DNA of 10,478 nt from Alphaproteobacteria bacterium UBA1218 (GTDB lineage: Bacteria; Pseudomonadota; Alphaproteobacteria; Rs-D84), in assembly GCA_002309215.1 (NCBI GenBank), contig DBXG01000028.1:1-10478 (forward strand), in the 5' to 3' direction. The position numbers and the translations under genes were made by a program. Shown one piece after another: positions 1-6,077 of the stretch. The notes beneath the pieces were generated by a model. That model saw nothing but the letters and a program-made list of their open reading frames with translations, had not been told where the DNA came from and searched no databases. How positions within the stretch are numbered: position 1 is the first letter of the stretch; each line of letters begins with the position of its first letter.

Positions 1-920
1 GATATATATTTATTCAACGCACGTGTTAAACCTGCACGAAATCCAGCCAAATGTGTTCCACCATCACGATTTGGAATATTATTTGTAAAGCATAATGATG
101 TTTCCGTATAAGCAGTTGTCCATTGTAAAACAATCTCTATATAAGAATCATCAATAGTCTTTATCATTTGGATTGGTTCTGCATTCAGCAATTCTTTCGA
201 TTTATCAAGATATGTTGCAAAACCCTTTAATCCATCAGCCGAATGAAATTCGCGTTCGACTTTTTCTGGACCACGCAAATCTTCCAATATTATACGAACA
301 TTAGCATTCAAATAAGATTGTTCACGCAACCAAACTTCCAATTTATCAAAATCAAAAACTGTGCCAGTAAATGTTTCAGGTGATGGCAAGAAAGTCACTT
401 CCGTTCCATGTTCGTGTTTTGTTTCGTTTTTAACCACAGTCAAATCGCTGGTCGGAACACCGTCTGCAAAAGTCATACGCGCTTCTTTATCACCACGCCA
501 CACGCGCACTTCCAACCAAGTAGACAAAGCATTAACCACCGATACACCCACACCATGCAGACCACCAGAAACCTTGTACGCACCATTACCTTCGTTATCA
601 AATTTACCACCAGCGTGCAATTCGCACATAATCAGTTCCAGCGCACTGCGCCCTGTTTCGTGGTTTATATCAAACGGCATACCACGACCATTATCACGAA
701 TTGTCGCGCTGCCATCTGCATTTAATGATACAAATACGGTATCAGCATAACCAGCCATCGCTTCGTCGATAGAGTTATTTACAACCTCATAAATCATATG
801 ATGCAAACCATCGCCACCTTCGCCGACGTCACCGATATACATACCAGGTCTTTTTTTGACCGCTTCCAGTCCTTTTAATACTTTGATTGAATCACCAGTA
901 TATTCATTATTTACAGCCAT
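1..920 (-). CDS. gyrB: DNA gyrase subunit B, N-terminal part (gene runs off the left edge)
   Basis: This is the ATPase half of DNA gyrase, the type II topoisomerase that introduces negative supercoils into DNA in the cytoplasm. I translated the minus strand from the ATG at 918-920; 306 codons are visible and the 3' end lies beyond base 1. Seen: RPGMYIG near residue 24, a GHKL N-box EVVNNSIDE (45-53), DNGRGMP (76-82), the ATP-lid region with KVSGGLHGVG (116-125), and near the edge IPNRDGGTHLAGFRAGLTRALN, which is the GyrB rather than ParE form. The start is supported by AAGGA at 928-932, 7 nt upstream. An oddity is that the N-box residue before the Mg-binding Asn (N49) is Asn (N48), where most GyrB proteins have Asp. 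The next gene is divergent, so gyrB is transcribed leftward from its own promoter. Identity is very secure. Confidence 0.97.
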   Translation of the reverse strand, partial: MAVNNEYTGDSIKVLKGLEAVKKRPGMYIGDVGEGGDGLHHMIYEVVNNSIDEAMAGYADTVFVSLNADGSATIRDNGRGMPFDINHETGRSALELIMCELHAGGKFDNEGNGAYKVSGGLHGVGVSVVNALSTWLEVRVWRGDKEARMTFADGVPTSDLTVVKNETKHEHGTEVTFLPSPETFTGTVFDFDKLEVWLREQSYLNANVRIILEDLRGPEKVEREFHSADGLKGFATYLDKSKELLNAEPIQMIKTIDDSYIEIVLQWTTAYTETSLCFTNNIPNRDGGTHLAGFRAGLTRALNKYI

Positions 921-937
921 TTAATATTCCTTTCTTT

Positions 938-977
938 TTGCTATGTAAAACATAGCAATTTATGATATAATTATCAA
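938..977 (-). promoter_or_regulatory. Probable gyrB promoter overlapped by a perfect palindrome
   Basis: On the minus strand a -35-like TTGATA (972-977) and a -10-like TATGTT (949-954, extended by TG) are 17 nt apart, upstream of the gyrB RBS and ATG. TTGCTATG (938-945) and CATAGCAA (951-958) form a perfect 8-bp inverted repeat with a 5-nt centre that covers the -10 and the expected transcription start. It could be an operator for a dimeric regulator, a hairpin at the mRNA 5' end, or a supercoiling-sensitive cruciform. The promoter is inferred from consensus; the palindrome is directly visible. A plus-strand extended -10 (TGATATAAT, 963-971) lies within the same stretch. Confidence 0.55.
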
Positions 978-1043
978 GGAAAAAGGGTCTTTTATCGGCA
1001 AAAAAACACAAAAAAATTAGAGAGAGGTTTTTTTGGTTGCAAA

Positions 1044-1072
1044 CTGATAAAAACATGTAAAAACAGTATATT
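1044..1072 (+). promoter_or_regulatory. Probable promoter of the RusA-like gene
   Basis: CTGATA (1044-1049, four of six matches to TTGACA) and TATATT (1067-1072, five of six matches to TATAAT) are separated by exactly 17 nt. This would start transcription near 1079, about 17 nt before the ATG at 1096, just leaving room for the AAAGG ribosome binding site at 1084-1088. Because the spacing is ideal and the site is close to the gene, I prefer it to the extended -10 at 963-971. Confidence 0.5.
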
Positions 1073-1095
1073 ACATACAACCAAAAGGCAAAAAT

Positions 1096-1665
1096 ATGAA
1101 ATTCAAATTATTATATTATGGCGATATTTTAACAAACCCAAAGAAACGCGCTCAGCATATTGCTGACATACGTATGCAGTTTCACCCCCAGTTGAAAAAA
1201 TTATTAAAATTTCAACCATGGGATAATCTGAATAAGTTTATGATGCCTGATGCAACCAAAAGCCCAATCATAACAAAACACATTGGTGGCATAGATTGGA
1301 ATCCAATCATAACATCAAACCTGAAAATGATTGCAGAATTAGATATTTTGTTAATGCACCCTGAAATTATCGGTGTTCCACGTTCTGATATTGATAATCG
1401 CGTAAAAACAATTTTGGACGGATTGCGTTGTCCACAAAACGAACACGAAATCGGTCAAAACACACCACGTGATATGGGGCCAATTTACACATTATTGGAC
1501 GATGATCATCTGGTAACAAAATTGACAGTGAACACCAGTCATTTATTAACAAACGAAATGTTTTCTTGTAATACACCATCATCACCAGATTCAGTATTTA
1601 TGCTGATTGATGTAAATGTCAGGGTCACCGAAGGTACACTCGAAAACTTACCGTTTATGGTATAA
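1096..1665 (+). CDS. Uncharacterised protein with a RusA-like endonuclease signature
   Basis: This 189-residue protein has no signal peptide or membrane segment. Residues 98-104 read DIDNRVK, and LDGL follows at 107-110. This matches the RusA Holliday-junction resolvase core D-x-D-N-x-x-K, in which two metal-binding Asp and a Lys sit at this exact spacing. The third acidic position is probably within LLDDDHLV (133-140), with a longer linker than in E. coli RusA (about 120 aa). The N-terminal half, including FHPQLKKLL (29-37), resembles a family usually annotated as hypothetical; that is from memory, not a search. If the fold is right, it would be a Mg-dependent nuclease acting on branched DNA, or a derivative of one. 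The start is supported by AAAGG 7 nt upstream. It is the only plus-strand gene here, divergent from gyrB and ended by the terminator at 1679-1702. The gene is confident; the RusA assignment is moderate. Confidence 0.85.
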   Translation: MKFKLLYYGDILTNPKKRAQHIADIRMQFHPQLKKLLKFQPWDNLNKFMMPDATKSPIITKHIGGIDWNPIITSNLKMIAELDILLMHPEIIGVPRSDIDNRVKTILDGLRCPQNEHEIGQNTPRDMGPIYTLLDDDHLVTKLTVNTSHLLTNEMFSCNTPSSPDSVFMLIDVNVRVTEGTLENLPFMV

Positions 1666-1678
1666 AGAAAAAACTAAA

Positions 1679-1702
1679 AAAGACCGGCAAATGCCGGTCT
1701 TT
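1679..1702. terminator. Bidirectional intrinsic terminator between convergent genes
   Basis: AAAGACCGGCA (1679-1689) pairs with TGCCGGTCTTT (1692-1702), giving a GC-rich stem flanked by an A-run on the left and T-rich sequence on the right. It lies between the stop of the plus-strand RusA-like gene (1665) and the stop of the minus-strand barrel gene (1710), and can terminate transcripts from both sides. Confidence 0.9.
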
Positions 1703-1709
1703 ATTTGGT

Positions 1710-2360
1710 TCAGAACGAATACCTTAAACCGAAACTTAAATTAAACATCGTTTCAACATCTTTTTCGTTTGAATTGCCATAAGTTATAAACCAACGACCT
1801 GTTATACCCCAATCCATATTATCGTTTATTTTACTGTTATAACCAACCTTGAAAATAAATGCACCACCTGTATCATAGTCATCTATTTTTTCTATCCCAT
1901 TAAGCGTCCCAACCGAAGTCGGAAGAAGATACAATCTTTCTTTGACACTTGCCATACCTATTCCCAATACAATATCTGAACGTTTTTCATCTTTTTCAGA
2001 TACACGCAAATAATTGTCAAAAGTCAAACTAAACGCAGAAAAGCCAGTTTCAACTGACAAAATATACGGTTTTGCGATTGAGGATATTCTTGCACTTGAA
2101 TCAAATATATAATCATATGCAAGTGTTAATCCACAGTTATACATGTTATCATTTGTGAATCTGGCCCCAAAATCAAAACCTAACCCCCAAAAAGATGTTG
2201 GTAATTCCCAAACATTGGCAGACGCGTCTTTCGTACTTTCTGTCCACACAACTCCCGTTAGCGCAAAATTAGCCCCAACAAATGGTTTAACATCTGTTGC
2301 GTTGGCATTTGCGATACCAAACAAAGATGCAATTAATGCACTTGTTAAATACTTTTTCAT
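1710..2360 (-). CDS. Outer-membrane beta-barrel protein (porin/OMP-like)
   Basis: The protein has 216 residues. A typical signal peptide (MKKY, a hydrophobic core, then ANA at 19-21) is followed by mature TDVKPFVGANF. The mature part is rich in alternating polar and aromatic segments ending at Gly, Tyr and Phe, such as WGLGFDFGARF, GLTLAYDYIF, FKVGYNSKI and WGITGRWFI. It ends LSFGLRYSF; a C-terminal Phe on the last strand is the usual BAM-recognition signature. Size and pattern fit an 8- to 10-stranded OmpA/OMP25-like barrel, but I recognise no specific family or substrate. The start is supported by AGGGG about 5 nt upstream. Upstream, only 23 nt separate the ATG from the U-run of an intrinsic terminator, so this gene is probably read through a regulated leader (see 2384-2567). 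It sits downstream of pilR, where R64 carries the prepilin gene, but it does not look like a pilin. Confidence 0.88.
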   Translation of the reverse strand: MKKYLTSALIASLFGIANANATDVKPFVGANFALTGVVWTESTKDASANVWELPTSFWGLGFDFGARFTNDNMYNCGLTLAYDYIFDSSARISSIAKPYILSVETGFSAFSLTFDNYLRVSEKDEKRSDIVLGIGMASVKERLYLLPTSVGTLNGIEKIDDYDTGGAFIFKVGYNSKINDNMDWGITGRWFITYGNSNEKDVETMFNLSFGLRYSF

Positions 2361-2383
2361 TTTTACCCCTTTTTATTAAATTG

Positions 2384-2410
2384 AAAAACCGCCGAAATAT
2401 TTTGGCGGTT
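2384..2410 (-). terminator. Strong intrinsic terminator or attenuator just before the barrel gene
   Basis: Read on the minus strand, AACCGCC (2410-2404) pairs with GGCGGTT (2393-2387) around an A/U-rich loop, and a run of five U follows (2388-2384). It would end transcripts arriving from the pil operon or from the promoter at 2562-2570. Because the next start codon is at 2360, no promoter fits between terminator and gene. It is therefore likely to act as an attenuator for the barrel gene as well as a terminator. Confidence 0.85.
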
Positions 2411-2555
2411 GGAGGTTGATTACAATTAAAGCGAAATTGTGTGCTTATTCAGTATATTCGCAGCCCTCCAACCCAAACCGGTTGGAGATATTTTTCGTCT
2501 ATCTAAGACGCGCTTTATCGGGTAATCACACCCCATCAGCAAAATATTCCTGACA
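2389..2555 (-). ncRNA. Structured leader RNA or small RNA upstream of the barrel gene
   Basis: The stretch between pilR and the barrel gene has features of a transcribed structured RNA rather than a protein gene. On the minus strand, CTCCAACC (2487-2480) pairs with GGTTGGAG (2473-2466). The same 3' arm, extended to GGTTGGAGG (2473-2465), can instead pair with CCTCCAACC (2415-2407), which overlaps the 5' arm of the terminator. Smaller hairpins are CGTCT/AGACG (2510-2495), GGGT/ACCC (near 2533-2520) and ACAATT/AATTGT (2440-2422). It could be a cis-acting attenuator leader for the barrel gene, a free-standing sRNA of about 170 nt, or both. I did not recognise a known RNA family. The boundaries are inferred from the putative promoter and the terminator. 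Confidence 0.5.
2426..2542 (-). other. Candidate short leader ORF inside the leader RNA
   Basis: An open frame begins at TTG 2542, or ATG 2536, and stops with TAA at 2428-2426, giving 36-38 residues. AGGA at 2551-2548 is 5 nt before the TTG. It covers both arms of the first hairpin (2487-2465) and stops about 10 nt before the third arm (2415-2407), so ribosome position could influence folding. There is no run of a single amino acid as in amino-acid attenuators, and the peptide matches nothing I know. It may be chance; the frame stays open further upstream but without a credible start. Confidence 0.2.
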
Positions 2556-2561
2556 AGACTT

Positions 2562-2570
2562 ATTCTAGCA
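2562..2570 (-). promoter_or_regulatory. Possible extended -10 promoter of the leader RNA
   Basis: The minus strand reads TGCTAGAAT: TG (2570-2569), one base, then TAGAAT (2567-2562), five of six matches to TATAAT. No good -35 is present at 16-18 nt, but extended -10 promoters can work without one, and the upstream stretch is AT-rich. The predicted start is near 2555, just after the pilR stop at 2613. Confidence 0.4.
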
Positions 2571-2612
2571 ATAAATATATTAAAAGAAAGTAAAAAATGT
2601 ATATCCAAAAAA

Positions 2613-3683
2613 TTACATTATCGCAGATGTTATTTGTTCCTGCATTTGGAATGTGCCAAAGACAACCCAACCAATAATCACAGAAACTAATATAATACCA
2701 ATACTGTTCATAACATTTGATATGGCTTCCATTTTACGAACAGATTCTTCCATATAATCGCGTGCAATTTTATCCAGATTTTTATTGAAATCCACCATAT
2801 CAGAATAAATTATCAAATCACCGATAATTTCATTGCTTGGGAACTCTTTACCAGTCATAGCCAGCGCATTACCCAAATTTTCACCGTTTGCAATATGATG
2901 CAAAGCGTCTTCTAAAATCGAAGATAAATATCTGTTCGATGTGTTTGCCAATAGTCGCATAGCATCTGGCACACTGACATCTGCAGAAACCATCGCCGCC
3001 AACGACATCAACCAACTGACAGATAACTGCAATTTATACGTACTCCATGGTGGCATTTTATCGAATAATGTTCGTAGTCTTCCTGTCCATACTGGCAAAG
3101 ATAACCAAGCCAACGCAATAACACCAACAAAAGCAGCGCCAAACACAAACCAATACTGTCTTGCAAAATCAGACACCCAAACCAACGATGCCGCTGTCCC
3201 ATGCCATATAACATCACTACCTGCAGCCTCGGCCAATGGTGGAACCAGGTATATACCAACCATAACGATAATACCCAATGTCAAAAACAACAAAAATAAT
3301 GGATACGCAATCGCACTCCACATTGCACGTTTAATGCGATTTATGCCTTCGACTACACGACCAACATTTTCCAAAGATATCAATAAACTGGAAACATTAC
3401 CCGCAGTCAACAACAGCGTCTCTTCGTTTGGAACCCAACCACGCGTTGCTTCTGAAAAAGTCATACCACGTTCCAAACCCTTCTGGATTTCACGCATAGC
3501 AATCGCAAATGGTTCGTTTGGTTTTCGCCCATTTTGCGATTCTATCATTTCGACTCTGTTCAACGCATCCATCAATGTAAAATTATTACGCAATAATGAC
3601 GCCACCTTACGCGAAATAGCCATACGTTTTTCAGTATTCGTCTTGAAAACTAATTTTGCATAAAGTACATCTAACTTGCTCAT
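2613..3683 (-). CDS. Type IV pilus/type II secretion inner-membrane platform protein (GspF/PilC family, R64 PilR-like)
   Basis: The 356-residue polytopic protein is the membrane platform that the assembly ATPase drives during pilus or pseudopilus building. It has two T2SSF repeats, at about residues 25-140 and 220-345. Each starts with a cytoplasmic helical bundle (SLLRNNFTLMDALN, 29-42; SLAAMVSADVSVPDAMRLL, 227-245). Membrane segments lie at about 122-148, 176-196 and 326-345. The length fits the short R64 PilR/BfpE branch rather than PilC of about 400 aa. The start ATG lies 3 nt after the ATPase stop, and its only RBS-like sequence (GGGTGT) is inside the end of that gene, so translation is probably coupled. 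It is the last gene of the pilO-P-Q-R-like operon, and no terminator follows until 2410. Confidence 0.92.
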   Translation of the reverse strand: MSKLDVLYAKLVFKTNTEKRMAISRKVASLLRNNFTLMDALNRVEMIESQNGRKPNEPFAIAMREIQKGLERGMTFSEATRGWVPNEETLLLTAGNVSSLLISLENVGRVVEGINRIKRAMWSAIAYPLFLLFLTLGIIVMVGIYLVPPLAEAAGSDVIWHGTAASLVWVSDFARQYWFVFGAAFVGVIALAWLSLPVWTGRLRTLFDKMPPWSTYKLQLSVSWLMSLAAMVSADVSVPDAMRLLANTSNRYLSSILEDALHHIANGENLGNALAMTGKEFPSNEIIGDLIIYSDMVDFNKNLDKIARDYMEESVRKMEAISNVMNSIGIILVSVIIGWVVFGTFQMQEQITSAIM

Positions 3684-3686
3684 ATC

Positions 3687-5318
3687 TTAATACACCCATG
3701 GTCTGTCCAGCAATCCAACCCAACGTTCTAATTCATCAACACTGATAATTCCACGCAACATTAATTCTATGGCAGCCTCTTTCAATGTTCGACCATCCAT
3801 TTTTTCAAGCCAGAATCGCAACGCTGCATCTGTTTCACCAGATAATACCAAACTTAAAAACTCACTGTTTGTGATTATAACCTCACCCGCCTTGATACGA
3901 CCGATTGTCCCAGTTCCCTTGCAATGTTCACACCCTGGCCCACGAACATAGGTCTGATTTAATCCCAACTGTCCAAACGCATCTTTGACACGATTGAAAG
4001 CGGTATGATTTGGTTTATCAGTCAATTTCTCACGACAATACGGACAAAGTTTCTTGAACAATCGCATAGACACTAACCCACGCAACATCGTTTCATCTTT
4101 CAACTTGAATGCTTCAACACCCATATCTAACAAACGTGTCAAAGCACCCATCGCAGAATTCGCATGCAATGTTGTCCAAACATTATGCCCAGACAACGCC
4201 CCCTTGACCGTCAATTGTGCCGCAGACAATGTTCGTATTTCACCAACCATCAAAGTATCGGGGTCACTACGTAATGCCGCCGCCAATGCTTCTGTAAACT
4301 TTTGTTCACGTTGTTCTTCGTTCAGCGCATTTACCACAGGCATTTGATGCGCGCCAAATATTTTTTGTTCTGCTGGATCTTCCACAGTTATTAAATTGAT
4401 TTCATATCTACGCTCTTTCAACATCAACGACATATTACGCACCAAAGTCGTAGATTTACCAGACGATGTAGGTCCCGCAACAACAACCAAACCTGTGGGC
4501 GCAGACCGCAAACGCAATAATAATTTTTGTTCGTATTCATCAAACTCTTGTTCGGCTTTGATACCTTCACTTGGGTTATCATACAACAAACGCATAACAA
4601 CATATTGACTGCCGAACGCAATCGGATTGAATTGCATTCTGATACCCAAAACACCATTCGGCAAATATAAATCTTTTGTTCCACGAAGTGGTGTTCGCCC
4701 ATCTTTCAATGCAGTCTGATATTCATTTTGTGCATAACTGGAATTAGAAATATCCGCAGACGCAAATGCAGCACGAACAAAGGATTCGCCCCATTGTGAA
4801 TTATATTCCAAGACAGGTTGCATACTTCCATCTATACGAAAATAAATGGTCGTTTGATCCGCGACTTCTATATGCACATCAGACACTTTCTGGGCAGCAG
4901 CGCGTGCAATAATATCAACAAAATCTTTCTGCATTTGATTGTCATAATCAAAACGGGAATGCGCACCACCACCAAGCCTTTCATCGTTTGTTTTATAAAT
5001 GTTTGATATCAAACCTAAATCAGAATAGAAAGGCTCTTTCACAATACGATTATCTTTATGCAGCAAATCTAAAAACGCCAACACACGACCATCATATTTA
5101 TGCGTTCTGGAAATAATAAGTTCGCCACCAGAAAAATAAGCAATCAAACCCTGGGTATCTTTTGGCAAAGCCAGTTCACCAGCAGATGCGGTCAGCAATC
5201 TGTTATTATTTGCAAACAAATAGTCCAAAACCTCTTTGCTGTTCGCACTCTCTAAACCCGCCGGCAAAGATGGATTCGCACTAGTTTTATCATTTAAATC
5301 TTGCTTTACTTCTGCCAT
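3687..5318 (-). CDS. Type IV pilus assembly ATPase (GspE/PilB family, R64 PilQ-like)
   Basis: This 543-residue cytoplasmic hexameric ATPase would power subunit addition to the pilus. The core motifs are intact: Walker A GPTSSGKST (282-290), Asp box LITVEDPAE (309-317), Walker B LMVGEIR (356-362), and His box TTLHAN (382-387). The tetracysteine zinc site is CPYC (425-428) with C463 and C466, typical of extension ATPases (PilB/GspE/BfpD) and absent from PilT. The region 130-245 (DVHIE, FRIDG, GIRMQF) is the N2 domain. Residues 1-120 are divergent and show no standard N1 domain by eye. Start: GGAAAA lies just upstream of the ATG, and only 1 nt separates it from the pilP-like stop. It would pair with the platform protein encoded next. 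In R64 nomenclature this is PilQ, not the Pseudomonas secretin of that name. Confidence 0.95.
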   Translation of the reverse strand: MAEVKQDLNDKTSANPSLPAGLESANSKEVLDYLFANNNRLLTASAGELALPKDTQGLIAYFSGGELIISRTHKYDGRVLAFLDLLHKDNRIVKEPFYSDLGLISNIYKTNDERLGGGAHSRFDYDNQMQKDFVDIIARAAAQKVSDVHIEVADQTTIYFRIDGSMQPVLEYNSQWGESFVRAAFASADISNSSYAQNEYQTALKDGRTPLRGTKDLYLPNGVLGIRMQFNPIAFGSQYVVMRLLYDNPSEGIKAEQEFDEYEQKLLLRLRSAPTGLVVVAGPTSSGKSTTLVRNMSLMLKERRYEINLITVEDPAEQKIFGAHQMPVVNALNEEQREQKFTEALAAALRSDPDTLMVGEIRTLSAAQLTVKGALSGHNVWTTLHANSAMGALTRLLDMGVEAFKLKDETMLRGLVSMRLFKKLCPYCREKLTDKPNHTAFNRVKDAFGQLGLNQTYVRGPGCEHCKGTGTIGRIKAGEVIITNSEFLSLVLSGETDAALRFWLEKMDGRTLKEAAIELMLRGIISVDELERWVGLLDRPWVY

Positions 5319-5319
5319 T

Positions 5320-6066
5320 TTATTTTCCGATATTCAAGTTTTCAGATTCACCATCTTTCTCGAACACAATACCATCATTCAAAGATATAGATTTAATAAT
5401 ATATCCATCTAATTCCTTACCAACAAAAACACGTTTATTTTGTCCCGAAGAAATCTCTTGAATTGTCGCCTGCAATTGATTACCAACACCACCAATGTTC
5501 ACTAACTTATACTTGGCGCTCAACGAACCGTATTCTTGTTTCTGTGGTGCCTGTGCAGGTCTGCTTACCTGTGCAACCGGTTGTGAATCCAAGTTTTCTT
5601 TTTGACGTTTTAATTGTTCTGCTTGTGCTTCAAGTTGCGCTTTGACAACCTCTAATTCCTGTTGCTGATGTTCTGCACGACCAGACAAGGTATCCAATTC
5701 CATTTGCAGTTTCATTCTTTCTGCATTTAATCTTTCCAATTCCAAATCCAGTTGTGCACGTTCTTTTTCAAGTTGTAAGACTACTTTATCTTGTTCCAAC
5801 ATTGTGATTTTCTCAAACAAAGAACCTTCAACCTGATAATCGTTCAAAGCATTAACAGATACTTGATCTGCGATTTCTTCCTGTTCATCAATTTCGTTTG
5901 ATTCTGTTGGCAAAACCCCTTCTTCTATATATTCTGGTTCTTCCATTTCCTCAATCTCAACAACTTCTTCATCATCTACGAAATTATCTTCCGCAAATAC
6001 ATGATTACAAAAAGCGCCAGACACAATCATCAAAGACATCAATAAAAGTTTTATTTTTTTCAACAT
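5320..6066 (-). CDS. pilP: PilP-like periplasmic pilus biogenesis protein with acidic segment and coiled coil
   Basis: This is a secreted protein of 248 residues. The signal peptide is about 1-25 (MLKKIK, hydrophobic core, VFA before ED). A very acidic stretch, mostly Glu and Asp, covers 26-67. A long predicted coiled coil rich in E, Q, L and K covers about 83-160, followed by a Pro/Gln linker (163-177). The C-terminal domain (about 182-248) has the pattern of R64-type PilP and related GspC/PilP beta-domains (IGGVGNQLQATI, VFVGKELDGYIIKSI). I chose ATG 6066 because AAGGTGG lies 7 nt upstream; the in-frame GTG at 6075 falls inside that RBS. The pilO2-like stop is at 6078. By analogy it would link the inner-membrane PilO2-like protein to the secretin. 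It is longer than R64 PilP (about 150 aa) because of the acidic and coiled-coil parts. The assignment rests mainly on gene order and the C-terminal domain. Confidence 0.75.
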   Translation of the reverse strand: MLKKIKLLLMSLMIVSGAFCNHVFAEDNFVDDEEVVEIEEMEEPEYIEEGVLPTESNEIDEQEEIADQVSVNALNDYQVEGSLFEKITMLEQDKVVLQLEKERAQLDLELERLNAERMKLQMELDTLSGRAEHQQQELEVVKAQLEAQAEQLKRQKENLDSQPVAQVSRPAQAPQKQEYGSLSAKYKLVNIGGVGNQLQATIQEISSGQNKRVFVGKELDGYIIKSISLNDGIVFEKDGESENLNIGK

Positions 6067-6077
6067 ATTTTCCACCT

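Noticed and set aside
361..750. 129-aa and overlapping 105-aa plus-strand ORFs
   Set aside because: They lie wholly antisense to the conserved gyrB coding region; their composition is that of a shadow frame.
921..1095. Replication origin or DnaA-box cluster next to gyrB
   Set aside because: No convincing TTATNCACA boxes are present, only A/T-rich promoter sequence.
2389..2555. Identification of the leader as 6S RNA, tmRNA or SRP RNA
   Set aside because: I could not match the conserved signatures of these RNAs by eye; the 5' and 3' ends pair only through one AT-rich segment.
2426..2608. Full 60-aa minus-strand ORF as an ordinary protein gene
   Set aside because: It overlaps the predicted promoter and all leader hairpins, and its upstream start has no RBS. 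Only the shorter leader-peptide reading is kept, as a low-confidence hypothesis.
2941..3663. 240-aa plus-strand ORF
   Set aside because: It is antisense to the platform protein gene, has no RBS, and its sequence mirrors the codon pattern of the real gene.
6067..6075. GTG 6075 as start of the PilP-like gene
   Set aside because: The GTG is part of the AAGGTGG ribosome binding site that is well placed for ATG 6066.
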